NCBI GenBank assembly: GCA_905250075.1
Contig: CAJNOP010000025.1
Coordinates: forward strand, 1,364,318-1,428,317
From: Rotaria sp. Silwood1
Taxonomy: Eukaryota; Rotifera; Eurotatoria; Philodinida; Philodinidae
Length of the DNA: 64,000 bases
Reading direction: 5' to 3'
The notes beneath the pieces are model-generated. The model saw only the letters and a program-made list of their open reading frames with translations. It had not been told where the DNA came from and made no database searches. The position numbers and the translations under genes were made by a program. Shown in pieces: positions 23,381 through 34,317 of the stretch (the first letter of the stretch is position 1; every line of letters begins with the position of its first letter).

Positions 23381-23620
23381 GTTTTAGATGATTTCCGCTA
23401 GCTTTCAGGAATAGAAAGCTTCAATGCAGTCTGAGCTACCTTGCAAACTTCATAGAAATGATATCGGAATCGGTCACAATGAAGCCTTGCGCTCAGAATT
23501 TGTAGGTTAAATTTTACTGATGTCAAGCATATAAGTTTTGTGTATTAAAACGAACTAAAATCCAGTATAGAGTGTGTGGTTGATAATAACGTATGCAGAG
23601 AGTATATTGAAGCATGAAGA

Positions 23621-23670
23621 CGGCTAGTCGTGAGTGGCGCCCCGGAGGGGCGCCGACGAACGACTAGTCG
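23621..23670. repeat. GC-rich hairpin, copy 1
   Basis: Inner stem GGCGCCCC (23636-23643) pairs with GGGGCGCC (23647-23654) across a 3-base GGA loop. An outer stem CTAGTCGT (23624-23631) pairs with ACGACTAG (23660-23667). It is conspicuously GC-rich against AT-rich surroundings. Confidence 0.8.
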
Positions 23671-23935
23671 CTGAATAGGAAGTTTTTGAAACAACCACAC
23701 GTCTCAAATCCGTAGACTTACTTTCTACTGTTGGCTCGTTTTTGGGCGGAACTATGTTTAAGACGAAGAGAACAATGAACAAATAGGAAAGTCAATCAGA
23801 ACGATTGGTATGTTTCTTAGAACAAGCATTTCTTCACTTTTCCGGAACACAGGCTTTTCAAATAAGCGATGTCAAAATAATGTAGGGTATCTTAGAGAAT
23901 TAAGATATCTGAATGAAGTACACTATATCATGGTA

Positions 23936-23987
23936 ACGGTTAGTCGTGAGTGGCGCCCCGGAGGGGCGCCGACGAACGACTAGCCGT
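23936..23987. repeat. GC-rich hairpin, copy 2
   Basis: Same inner stem and loop as the copy at 23621-23670. The outer stem is 12 bp here (ACGGTTAGTCGT with ACGACTAGCCGT, one G-T pair). The copies lie ~315 bp apart in the same orientation. The base change in the outer stem keeps pairing possible. Confidence 0.8.
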
Positions 23988-24994
23988 TGATAAGAAAGAT
24001 TGCGGAAATAGCTTTCAAACTAATAGAACCGGTTAAGTGATTTTATTTCAATCAGGTGTATTTAGTTATGGCTGTTCATTGGGGGTAGGAAAAATTGAGA
24101 AAATATTATTGGAAATAGGCTCTGAGATATAGTCCTCTTGCAATATAGCGCACATTCAAGAAGCAATCACGAGCAAGTAATACGGAGCGGATTTGTATCA
24201 AATGTCTTTCTGTTAGTAAAAGTTAGAGCCTACAAGATCCTGTCTTCTTCTTTCTTTGAGAGGTTCTAGAAGTATCAGACTGATTCTTGCTAATATTTGT
24301 TCAGAATTCTTTCTGGAATCATAACTATTCATGTGGTAAGGATATTTCGAGAGTAAGCAGGATTATGGATAGGAGTCCGTTATGTTCTTTCAAAGATTTT
24401 TGTTAAGTATAAGATTCCGAAAGGTGCAGAAAAGGAACTGTGACAGCATCTTGGGTTTAATAAAATAGGTGTCTAGGTGTTTTTGTTAAGAGAAAACAAG
24501 CCCATATGCCCACTCAAATGCATCCACTAGAGCCCTTCAAACGTATCCGAACTTGACTGAATCGATGCACGCCTCCGGATTCGAAAACGTGTGTTCGATA
24601 CAGTCCATATCAGAAAATTTTTTATTGCTCGGGTGCTGGTCGAATGGAATATTTCATGTGTAAAAATATTTTTTGAACTTTAATTTACTATGTATTTTAT
24701 TCAAAATAAGTCTTTTATATAGATTTGAATGGTGGAAAATCAAAAAAGCACCTTTCCAGATTATAATATAGAGTCTATGGGTTTTTTTAATTCAAATTGA
24801 ATTTTGAAAAAAAAATAGCACTCCATTTTTATCAACCCAGAGGTACTAAGGGGACTAAGAAATTCTTGGAATTCAGAATTCGCGAATTCTTTGGTTCCTT
24901 CCCTCCTGTTTCGTATAAAGAAGGGTACTATGTATACATACATAAGATATATAGAATTCAGTCGACATATGTTATATCTATAGTACCTTTTTTG

Positions 24995-25098
24995 AGGGTG
25001 GCCTAGGGGGACTAAGGGGACTAAGGGGACTAACTGAAGGAAATAAGGGGACTAAGGGGACTAACTGAAGGGAATAAGGGGACTAAGGGGACTAAGGG
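24995..25098 (+). repeat. GGGGACTAA minisatellite (9-bp period)
   Basis: About nine copies of GGGGACTAA, interrupted by two CTGAAGG(G)AATAA variants. Runs of four G spaced by five bases satisfy the usual G-quadruplex pattern. One further pair of units lies at 24842-24860, and the inverted counterpart near 27528-27545 has two units. Confidence 0.85.
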
Positions 25099-25235
25099 TG
25101 TGGTTGAAGATAATCCTATACGCACATCCACGCCCACGTCCACCCACACCCACCCAAACGATGACATGTCTTCGGAGAGTTTCCCTGGAAACTCAATTAT
25201 GTCCTAGAGTACAAGATGTAGAGATAGACAGGTGT

Positions 25236-25318
25236 AGGAGTTATAGGAGATATAGGAGGTATAGGAGATATAAGAGATATTGGAAAAATAGGAGGTATAG
25301 GGGATATAGGAGGTATAC
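25236..25318 (+). repeat. GATATAGGA minisatellite (9-bp period)
   Basis: About nine units of consensus GGAGATATA/GGAGGTATA in register. Relatives occur inverted at 27380-27425 and in both orientations within 38880-39165. Confidence 0.8.
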
Positions 25319-26496
25319 TGCCAACGACAATATGATTGCAAATAGTGTTTTTGGTGTAACTTTTCGAAGGAACAAAATAGAAACGTACGGGTTTCACAGT
25401 CAGAAATAGAAGATTAAGACGCATCCAATCATATGCTATAGACTTGTCGACCTAGTCTTCCTATAGATTTCAGCTAAATGTTTTCTAAAGAAGCGTTCTT
25501 GATACGTGACTACAAGGAGTTTTCAACTGCCTGATATATATTGAAAGCGACTATTAAAGATCTACAAAAGAAAGCCCTGCGCAGATACTAAGCTTCCGTT
25601 CTTCACGGACTAGAAGTATTCCATTGAAAAGGGGAAACCGGCGTTCGCAATGGTGCTTCTTAAAATCAAACTACTTTATCTTTTTGTATTTGATGAAAAC
25701 AGATTTTTCCACTGATCATTTTTACAAAATTGATTGTAAAACACTGAAAAGCAACTAATAGAAAGCTTAAAAAAGGGTTCCATATGTCCACAGTGTCACT
25801 TTCAGAAGTTCAAAACTGCGTCACTCTATCATACTTCTATTAAAGCTGCATCAAACTGCGATTCACAGTCACTGCGCCACCGGTAGACCAGTGGAATACG
25901 GCATTTATACATCTGACAATAGGTATCCGCATAATATAGCAAACACTTATTTATTTCGCTTATTCATTTTTCAACGCAAGTATCGATGAATTAAACAAAC
26001 ATAACACCATGAATCGCAATTCAAAGTTAAGGACTAAATAAAAAAACTCTTCACTACTACACTAATATTTACCATATGTTCTTTCTCCCATGCACCTTTC
26101 ATCACAATCCACTTCAGCTTCGACTAAAACTCTTTCATGAAATCATGTGCACGTTGCCCAACCAAAGGCGAACACCAATACCTTTTTTTTCAATTCACAA
26201 GGAGTGCGTTCCGATTCGACCATACCAACTCGAAACTATAACCAGTTTTCTTTTCCAACGGCAATATCACTCCCTTACAGCTGTCAAATACATATTTATA
26301 ACAAACGATTCATCCTCCTTTTTCCACAACCAACGAGAACACTTCGTCTAATACTAAACGAAGGTATACACTTGAAGCCAAACCTCTAACCTGAACCTTC
26401 AACTTGACGTTACAGCATAAACCTAATCCAACACTGTACCGAACCATAACCTATACCCACTACACCTGGTTACGCCTGTCCCAGTCCCCCTTAGCT

Positions 26497-26784
26497 AACC
26501 ACACTTCGTCGCACCATCACATGCGGCGTTTGCGAGCCAGTGTGACTTCACATGAGTTGTACTCTGTGAAACTCGCTTCGGCGCACCATCAGCTGCACCG
26601 ATTGGGACTGAGTGTCGTTTTGTGTGAGTCGCATTTCGTGAAACTCCTTTCGTGGCACCCACACTTGTGATGTTTGTGTGTGAGTCTTCTTTGGTGTAAG
26701 TCATGTTTGGTGAAACTCCTTTCGTGGCACCCACACTTGCGATGTTTGCGTGAGTCCTTTTTAGTGAAATTTGTTTAGCTGCAT
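26497..26784. repeat. 72-bp tandem repeat, four units
   Basis: Units begin near 26497, 26569, 26641 and 26713. The last two are close copies over their first ~45 bp (AAACTCCTTTCGTGGCACCC); the first two are more diverged. On the minus strand the 72-bp period gives a 24-residue repeat (VGATKGVS landmark) in a 125-codon open frame (26872-26495). The frame may be open only because the unit is a multiple of three. No other coding evidence. Confidence 0.8.
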
Positions 26785-27625
26785 CGACACGGTTGGTGAT
26801 TGCTGTGTGCCTATACCTTTGTGTTAATTGATGTTGGTGGGAGTCTTGTTCTCGTGAGTTCCACTGCTGCAATGGTTTGTGTGTGGGGTTTAGACAGTTT
26901 TGATTCCGCCTTAAAGCATTTGGGTTTAATGTTGAGAGTAGAAAACTCTAATTTGAGTATTTGGATGTGGACGTTAATAATCTATCAATATTCACACATA
27001 AATATATAATATTAGTAATAAGTTTTTTTCACGTGAAAGCTGCTAGAAAAAACTGTTCCTTGTCTCGCGGACAATACTGATTGCTGCTGAACAGTTGAAG
27101 CCAAGAATCACAGTGTTGCATAATTTCTTATGGATAAGAAACTGTTGCTTTGAATTAATATGATATAGTTCAGAGCTTCTTCTAGTAAAGTATCAAAAAC
27201 GTTGTTTCCGAAAAATTTCAGTTGAATAGTTGAGGAATCCCATCTCGAAAAGTGTCTAACGTTTGATTCGAAGCGTCTGAATTTCCTCTTTCCGTTAATG
27301 AAAACCGCTTCTCTATAGCTTGTTCATTTCAAAAGTTACGTCAAAAATACTATTTGTGGTCACATTGTTGTTAGTAGTGTACCTCCTATATCTCTTATAC
27401 CTCTATACCTATATATCTAGTTACCTTCAACCCCTAGGACTTAATCGAGTTTCCGGGGATACTCTCAAAAGACATCATATGACCCACACCCACACCTATT
27501 ATAAAACTCGAGAATTCAAGAATTCCTTAGTCCCCTTAGTCCCCTATTTCAATTTGAAATCAAGTGCTCTTTTTTTTGTTAAAATTCAGATTGAAATTAA
27601 ATAACCCATTGTATGATAATATATA

Positions 27626-28949
27626 AATCTGACTAACATCATGAATCTATAATTCAAATAAAGCTTCATCCGATTCTTTACTGTAATCAATGAGGCTATT
27701 GATATTATCCGAAGAATAATCACTGCACTATTTGTTTTCTTCTTTTAATCGTTTTGGACGGTAAAGAATTGCTTTTGTTTTCAATAACTAAATTTTTTTC
27801 ATCATTACCTGTAGATATTTTTCCTTTTAATTGCTCTTTTTGCTAGACAAAAGCACTTCATACTCCGAGCGACTTCAAGTATTAAATTCTGATTAAGTTT
27901 TATTATTGAGTATTCTATGTAGGATGCGGTCAGGTTCAAAATTTCTGCATTCGACAGACTATAGTACCCACACCCGGAGTTATGAGCAAGCTGCCTCATC
28001 TGGGTATGAGTTAAAGTTACTGTCTTATATTAATGAATGGTGCTTTGAATTATATTTTAATATAGCTCTTTATGCTGTAGTAGAAACAGGGTTATAGCGC
28101 AGCTATCCGTTGAAAATGACAATACCTCGTTTCTTCAAGTCACACTGTGATCATTGATCAATGATTATACATCAAAAAGACAACTGAACGGAATCTACAA
28201 CTCTGGAGGTAGTCAGGCAATTGTGTTTTTAACGCATTCTAGTCCTTTCAGTAGAGGGTCTGCGACGCTAACGTCGCGTTACTTGTACATTAATCTATTT
28301 GAATAATTTATGACTTTCGAACGAATGTTTAAATGGAAATCAATAGAAACGATCTAAAATTTCATTTATTGACAATAAAAGGAGTATTTCAAAAATATAC
28401 CAAAAAACTAAAAGTTATTTTGAAATGTAGATTTTTCTAAATTTATTTTCATCAATCTTCAGCTAGCATTTCCTTTACCTATAGAATATCTATCTCAACT
28501 AAAACAGATCTGAAAACTAATAATCTTCGATATTTATCATAGATTATATTTTAGTTTGGTTTTATAATATTTGGGAAAACTTAGATCATGCAGAATTACC
28601 TATAACAGTGTATACATCTCATATTTGTCCAAATGTACTTATCTAATACACATGAATGTTTTACACCCACATCCTTTTAACTTCTTGAATGATTTAATAG
28701 TTTATGTATTGTGTTTGAAACATATTTATAAGGTTCTGCATTGTATATAAATGTCTAGAAACTACAGATAATTGTTTTTAACTTGTATTCATCATCTAAT
28801 CTTTTAAATACGTTGCATATTTTTTTTTGCACTGTCAGAAAGATACCAATAACGCAGATGATAAATAAAATGAGTCAATTCAAAATGATAGTGCTTAAAA
28901 AGAGATAAAGTTTCAAATAGTTTCTTAAAAGCATACTATTTGAAAAAAA
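27626..28949. other. Gene-free DNA upstream of the secreted-protein gene
   Basis: Contains the right-hand 16-mer/hairpin motif (28243-28287) and otherwise AT-rich sequence with no credible coding frame. Confidence 0.45.
28243..28287. repeat. Conserved 16-mer plus hairpin motif, copy 1
   Basis: TCCTTTCAGTAGAGGG is followed by a perfect stem GCGACG/CGTCGC (28262-28267 and 28272-28277, loop CTAA) and then GTTACTTGTA. The same arrangement is at 45433-45477 with a different loop, which implies selection on, or recent copying of, the whole 45 bp. Confidence 0.75.
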
Positions 28950-29543
28950 ATGATAAAAGTAACAATATTTGCTTTTTTGTTCACCACTTTTATGGTAATT
29001 GAAATCAATGCTGAACCATACTTCATATTTCCTAAGCATATGTTACCACCAATTGGTCTTACTTATAATTTTACTTTTACCGGTGTTGCTGTTACGACTT
29101 CTGTAGCTGGTGTTTATGCTGTACAAGCTGTCACTGCTAAAGATCAAGCAAAAATAATTGGCTATCGAATTCGGCAAGAATATACTAAAGACACTCATGA
29201 AATACTTTACACAGTATCATATACGAATGGTACAAGTTTTCAAGCAGGAGTCTATCCTGATACGCAAGAATGTTTCGCCGTTGAACGCCAAGAGATAAGT
29301 TGTACAGGCTGGTCAAGCACTGATGTCTTCAGATGGAATAATACGTGCTCAGAGAAATCAGAAAAAGAACCCAAAAGTATTACAAAAATGACTGTTCAAG
29401 CAGATAATTCTGATTTAAGACGTCCAGTTAGTTTGAATCTAACAATAACACTTGATGGTGTACCTTTTCCATTATTCTCGAGTTTCCAGTTTGCATCAGA
29501 AACTAAAGGAAAAGATTTTCCGCATGTTAAATGTTATTTTTAA
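28950..29543 (+). CDS. Small secreted glycoprotein of unknown function (197 aa)
   Basis: Single-exon frame from the first ATG after an A-rich leader. Residues 1-21 form a clear signal peptide (basic start, hydrophobic core, EINA before the predicted cut). The mature part has four Cys, about four N-glycosylation sequons (NFT, NGT, NNT, NLT) and a beta-rich look with a TYNFTFTGVAV strand near the N-terminus. Codon use matches the conserved genes. I do not recognise the family. With no membrane segment or basic tail, extracellular secretion is the simplest reading. A nearby AATAAA supports the 3' end. It sits alone between repeat-rich stretches. Confidence 0.75.
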   Translation: MIKVTIFAFLFTTFMVIEINAEPYFIFPKHMLPPIGLTYNFTFTGVAVTTSVAGVYAVQAVTAKDQAKIIGYRIRQEYTKDTHEILYTVSYTNGTSFQAGVYPDTQECFAVERQEISCTGWSSTDVFRWNNTCSEKSEKEPKSITKMTVQADNSDLRRPVSLNLTITLDGVPFPLFSSFQFASETKGKDFPHVKCYF

Positions 29544-29554
29544 CTTGTAAATCA

Positions 29555-29560
29555 AATAAA
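29555..29560 (+). promoter_or_regulatory. Poly(A) signal of the secreted-protein gene
   Basis: AATAAA 12 bases past the stop codon. Confidence 0.6.
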
Positions 29561-30090
29561 TCTTACTAACTCAGTCTCTTTGAAATTTCAGACAATTGAA
29601 AGACTTCCTCAACTTTCAGGTTCCCATAAGAAATCGTATGTATCTATATTGGTGGCATTGCCAATAAGAAATGCCTTCTGTGCGTTTTCATGGTATTCTC
29701 ATCGATAAAGAAAACTAAAATTTAAATTTTGAAATTTAACTTATTATGTTTCAGCCATTATTAAATTGAACTTAGGTTCTAACTTTGACACAATCAGTAG
29801 GCTAATATTTATCTTGATAAATGAAGAAACACTGATAGTGATTATGAGCACCAGTTCGAACTGGATTTATTCGTGGTTTTCATATTGGCGGAATAATCAA
29901 TGTGATGGATCGGTTTAACACTGGATGTCTTTATCGGTATGTGTCATTCAATCGTTTTCTGCGCAAACATAGAGTCTGTACACATGAACACATTGAAAAC
30001 GGGTTTTTGGCAATGAAAACAGAAAGAGGACTTTGAAAAATTTCGTGACTCTATCCAATAGTCTTCAGTCTTAGGCTGTGAGTGTTAATA

Positions 30091-30345
30091 TGGGTGGGTG
30101 GACGTGCGGGTATGTGCATTAAAATCAGAAACACAATCATCCTAACAATACACCCACCCACACTGATATCCAACCATACCGACATCTACCACATCCCCAC
30201 TCTACTCCCACCCCCAAAAACCTGCATCCTACCCACGACAACACCAAGGCTCAGACTTATACTCATCCACAGCCAAACCGACCCACACTCACCCGCAGAC
30301 ACAGTCATTGCTACTCACACCCACAACCTGTGGATCACTACTCTA
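30091..30345. repeat. Degenerate telomere-like tract with opposite strands facing each other
   Basis: A short G-rich part (GGGTGGGTGGACGTGCGGG, 30091-30110) is followed ~40 bp later by a C-rich part (CACCCACCCACAC from 30151, then scattered CCCAC/CCCACCC words to ~30325). It resembles the (TGTGGG)n-type foldbacks elsewhere in the window but is much more decayed. Confidence 0.5.
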
Positions 30346-30380
30346 GGTAAGTCTGTTTTAAACGACGTCAACTTGGACTC

Positions 30381-30480
30381 NNNNNNNNNNNNNNNNNNNN
30401 NNNNNNNNNNNNNNNNNNNNNNNNNNNNNNNNNNNNNNNNNNNNNNNNNNNNNNNNNNNNNNNNNNNNNNNNNNNNNNNN
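30381..30480. other. Assembly gap (100 N)
   Basis: One hundred N; the size is a conventional placeholder. It follows the C-rich telomere-like tract, so the break may reflect repeat content. Confidence 1.
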
Positions 30481-30907
30481 AGATATAGACACTGGTAATA
30501 TTAATTCATGGACAAAGATCAAAATATAATAGTGCTTAAGTGTTCTAACTGGAAAATCAAGAAACGCCAAGAATAATATTTTTCTTTAGATTTATCCTTA
30601 AAACAAGAATATTGAAGCTGATTCAAGTATTATATTATCGTCGATGAGCATTTTCATATGTGAGTAAATTACGTATATTGAAGAAGTTGTTTATGACTTG
30701 ATGAGATTTGGATTTTTTTAAAAGAAACCTTTTTAAAAAGTTAGAAAATTGTAGAACAAAGTCTGCAATATTGAATCTTCTTTCGAAATTTTATATTGTT
30801 TTATGTATGACAATACGGAAATATGAGCTTTATTTAAATAGATGACATAAAATGCATTCTATAGATATGATTTACGAAATCCAAGAATGATAATGACAAA
30901 ATTAGAA

Positions 30908-30915
30908 TTACAAAT
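30908..30915. repeat. Left 8-bp target-site duplication of the hAT element
   Basis: TTACAAAT directly precedes the element's CAGAGG end and is repeated exactly at 34310-34317. Confidence 0.95.
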
Positions 30916-33900
30916 CAGAGGTCTCAACAGGCCAGCTTTATGTAGGCCTGGCCTGCCCACGACAGGTTATCTAATTCTACAGCCTGCCTGTGCCTGTCAT
31001 TCATTTTCCCAGACCTGGCCTGCCTGCCTGTGATTTTGCTCGGCCTGCCTGGCCTGCCTGTCGAAGCCTCTCTAGACTTTTCTATACTAATAATATATGA
31101 TAATTAAACAAAACTGTGAAATAGGTATCAGGAATTGATAAAAAAAAGTCATGTGAATAGAAATGAAATGACTAGATACAACATTTATTAATTTATCATA
31201 TTATGTTTAAGTAGAGAACAGGTATACAAAAAAATACTATTGTTTAAAAAAACTGTCTGGTTTTGATTCAAGCAGAGTTTGTGCAGATCTGACGAAAAGA
31301 ATGTCGTTGACAGTATCTGAATCAAGCGAGGAACGACGTTCACTGATTGTTAAACCAGCAGAAGAGAATTGTCGCTCTACTCCGGCTGGTGTCACCGGAA
31401 TAGAGAACAGACGACGAGCAAGTAAAGCTAAACCAGGGAATTTATTTTCATGATCACGCCAAAATGGTAGTGGATTTGGTTGTTTATAAACATTGTCGAT
31501 ATTCATTCGTAAATATTTTTCAAGTTCATCATTTTTAATTGTTGATGTTGGTGTTAAATTACCTTCACAACTATTATTATCATCAGGATCAGCAAACTGA
31601 TCTTCGATAGACTTATGTTTTTTCTTTAAAGGTTCGGAATTTGTTGTAAAATGTTGTTGATGTAATCCTAATATATCATTTAATTGTTCACGAATATATA
31701 AATGAGCAATATTTTTGGAATACTTGGTGGTGAATGATAATTTTCTGTAAAGAGGATGAAGAACAGCTGCTGCAAGGTGTTTTTCATCGAATGTAAACTT
31801 AGATTTTAATAATTGAATAAGACGTTTTCGAAAGAAATCGGTACCTAAAATGATAATACTTACAAATAACATCTTTTATTCATTGTTCGATATTACCTTC
31901 ATCACGATCATCGATACAAATCATTTCACCTTCTTTATCAACATCAGTTCCATGTAGATGATGTTCAAGTTTATTAACACAAATATAAGCCAAATGTAAA
32001 GACGGACGAGTTCCTGTTTGAACTAATATAGATACATTTTTAAATTCACTTAATAAACAAATTAAATCTTTTAATGCATCAGTACTAATATTATTTAATT
32101 TAAAGGAACATTCATTCTTTGATGATTTTGATGATAACATCGATCGAACATGTTCAATTGAAGCACCGGTCGATTCTAGCATGTTTGACATCAATAATCA
32201 TCTAACTATACATTCTTGTTTTAAGGCAATACCACCAAGTTCTTCTATATCTTTATTTAAACCTTTCTAAATGACAGAATTTTTATAAAAAAAATAAATG
32301 AATCATTTTGTTGTGCTGGTTGTTTTACTCACTACTTTTATATGTCTGACAAGCTTTTTACATGTTGAGATTGTATTTAAAATTTCTTTTGATTTTGATG
32401 GTAAATCTGATAATAGTATATTTGCTTCAGCATATTTAGATGGAGATGATGTTGTTGAATCATCATCAGACGAGGAGCTATCCGTTGAACTATCACCAAT
32501 ATATTCAAGTTTTTTTTGTTGTTTTGTTTCCTGATGTTGTTGATGCATTGTTGATTTTTTTCGCTTGTTTTTGTTGATTGTGATAAAAAGTCAACTTTAA
32601 TATATTATTGATACGATGTGCGAAGCAATGAATCACCGGATATCCTAAATAATGCAAATTTTAATACTAACAACAGAAGTATTTTAAACAACTCACCTTT
32701 CAAAGCCTTCAATATGTTCGAGCCTCTGTCACTGGTAAATGATATCCGATAACTGTCCATGTATGGTAATAAACCAAAACTATCCATTTGTTTTCGTATA
32801 GCCTAGAAAAAATTCTTGAAATTCTTTTTCTTGCGTTTGATCATTTTACTTACCTGTAGTACAGATTCTCCTGTTTTGTCTACCTCATCGTACCGGGAAC
32901 AGCATAAATCGAATGAAATTAATTCATAATTTGATGTTACAAAATAAACTGTTAAATCTAAATAATTAATTTTTTTTAAACTGTCGGTCCATAGATCTGG
33001 ACAGATTGTTAAAACACCAGCTTCAGCTTGTTCAATTAATATAGGTCGTGCCAAAGACCTGTAATGATCAGCTAATCGATTAACATTATAAGAAATTGTT
33101 GTTGGTGCTACAAGTATATCTTCAATATCGATTAATCCATGATATTTTTGACCTAAAAACATCGAAACAATCATTTGAATCTAAACACACTAAATAACTC
33201 ACAAATATCAATAATTGTTTTTAAAGTTGTTTTTAATCCTGGATCAGAAATAATGTTGAATGGACGAATTGATGAATATATCCATTTTGTGAATTCATCT
33301 CGAATTGTTGTACGATCTTGTGAAGTTAATTTAAATGATGTTGACTTTTTCGACTTGATAAATTTATCTATTGGACCTTCTTGATTATTTTCTGATAATA
33401 GTAATGATTTTTTTGAGCATACATGTCTTAGCAAATGCTTAGTGCTCCCACTACCACCAGATTGAAATGAATACGTATCTTTACAATTGAAACAACTTGC
33501 AAAACCAATTATTTGTTTATAAGAACCATCTTCTGCACGCTTAGCAGGAAAACAAAATGTTGACCAAGCAAGTGATGAAACATTTTTTTGATCATTCTTG
33601 ATAACGATAAATTGTTTGAAGTCATCTTTTTGTTTTAAAAGATTTTCAATTGATGATGTTGAATACTGTTGAGTTACATTTGAGCTTGATGTAGATGAAA
33701 CTGAATCATATGAAGAAAATATATCAATATCAGACATTGTTCAGTAATATAAATATTAATCGATGAAGAATAAGAATAGTTGATGAAATGTAAGAATAAT
33801 CGGTATAATATAAATATTAATCGATGAAGAATAAGAATAATTGATGAAATGTAAGAATAATCGGTTTAATATAAATTTTAAGCAATGAAACACAAGGCTC

Positions 33901-34309
33901 AAGAAAATATTTATCTAAAAATAACAAAAATAGCGATTACAAATACTCAGAACTAATTCAGCAAAACGAAGAAATAAAATAAATAAATAATGAATAGTGG
34001 ATAATGTCATGTGATTCGCTATTATTAAGTAGTCATCAATCTATCCAATCAGTATTATCTAAATTGTCCCTCTTCCTCTAGCGATACACACTCTTAAATT
34101 TATTTATCAATAACTACGTTTTCTGATCAAAGATAAAATTTTTATTGAAAATTACCAAAAATATGATTGACAGGCGGCCTGTATATTTTAATAAGCCTGC
34201 CTGGCCTGAGGAGGGTTTTGGCCTGGCCTGCCTGGCCTGTGGCAGGCTTGAAAATTACCTCCTGTGCCTGTACCAGGCAGGCAGGCCTAACAGCCTGCTG
34301 AGGCCTCTG
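30916..34309 (-). mobile_element. hAT-superfamily DNA transposon, 3,394 bp, structurally complete
   Basis: The ends are inverted: left CAGAGGTCTCAACAGG, right (reverse complement) CAGAGGCCTCAGCAGG. They are flanked by a perfect 8-bp duplication TTACAAAT, the hAT hallmark. The subterminal ~150 bp at each side is crowded with GCCTG/CAGGC words, probable transposase-binding sites. The interior encodes a BED-finger hAT transposase on the minus strand with two visible lesions. The intact duplication and matching ends suggest fairly recent insertion. Confidence 0.95.
31237..33737 (-). pseudogene. hAT transposase (BED zinc finger, hAT C-terminal dimerisation), disrupted
   Basis: Exons in minus order: 33737-33203, 33152-32854, 32802-32697, 32644 to about 32325, about 32266-31897, and 31844-31237. 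Exon 1 has a BED-type finger (C-x2-C ... H-x3-H, residues ~80-108). Exon 2 carries CPDLWTDS, exon 3 FTSDRGSN and exon 4 HCFAHRINNIL, the usual order of the RNase-H-like catalytic core. Exon 6 contains the dimerisation block LPFWRDHENKFPGLALLARR and TPAGVERQFSSAG. Two breaks: a 7-base homopolymer at 32555-32561 shifts the frame between HRINNIL and the acidic Ser-rich linker, and an in-frame TGA at 32198-32200 stands where the family has Trp. Either could be a sequencing error, but together they suggest a dead copy. Confidence 0.9.
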
Positions 34310-34317
34310 TTACAAAT
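34310..34317. repeat. Right 8-bp target-site duplication of the hAT element
   Basis: TTACAAAT, identical to 30908-30915. Confidence 0.95.

Larger units (their letters stand above)
24745..27625. mobile_element. Composite foldback element with minisatellite-bearing inverted arms
   Basis: The left arm (~24745-25400) and right arm (~27305-27625) are reverse complements module by module. In left-arm order: an AT-rich tip ending in ATAGCACT; GGGGACTAA repeats next to GAATTC-rich sequence; a TGTGGG/CCCACA-type tract; a conserved core with GAGTTTCC and GGAAACTC (25160-25205, counterpart 27434-27480); a 9-bp GATATAGGA minisatellite; and an AAATAGTGTTTTT-type segment. The left arm is about twice as long because its minisatellites are expanded. 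The ~1.9-kb interior holds a 72-bp tandem repeat and no recognised transposase. Target duplications were not found. Confidence 0.6.
23079..28258. other. 5.2-kb interval bounded by inverted 16-mers
   Basis: CCCTCTACTGAAAGGA occurs at 23079-23094 and its exact reverse complement at 28243-28258. The interval holds GC-rich hairpins, minisatellites and a nested inverted composite repeat, but no recognisable transposase. The right copy continues into a conserved hairpin that recurs at 45433-45477, so the 16-mer may be a subterminal motif rather than the true end. No target duplication was identified. Confidence 0.4.

Noticed and set aside
24570-24605. GGATTCGAAAAC, another T-arm-like string
   Set aside because: No cloverleaf can be built around it on either strand.
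24995-25320. CRISPR-like array
   Set aside because: Units are contiguous 9-mers without unique spacers, in a eukaryotic genome; this is a minisatellite.
25197-25424. Pro/Ile-rich minus-strand frame and Arg/Tyr-rich plus-strand frame
   Set aside because: Both are translations of the GATATAGGA minisatellite.
28262-28290. Helitron 3' end
   Set aside because: The hairpin is present but the CTRR terminus and a TC start for a matching 5' end are missing.
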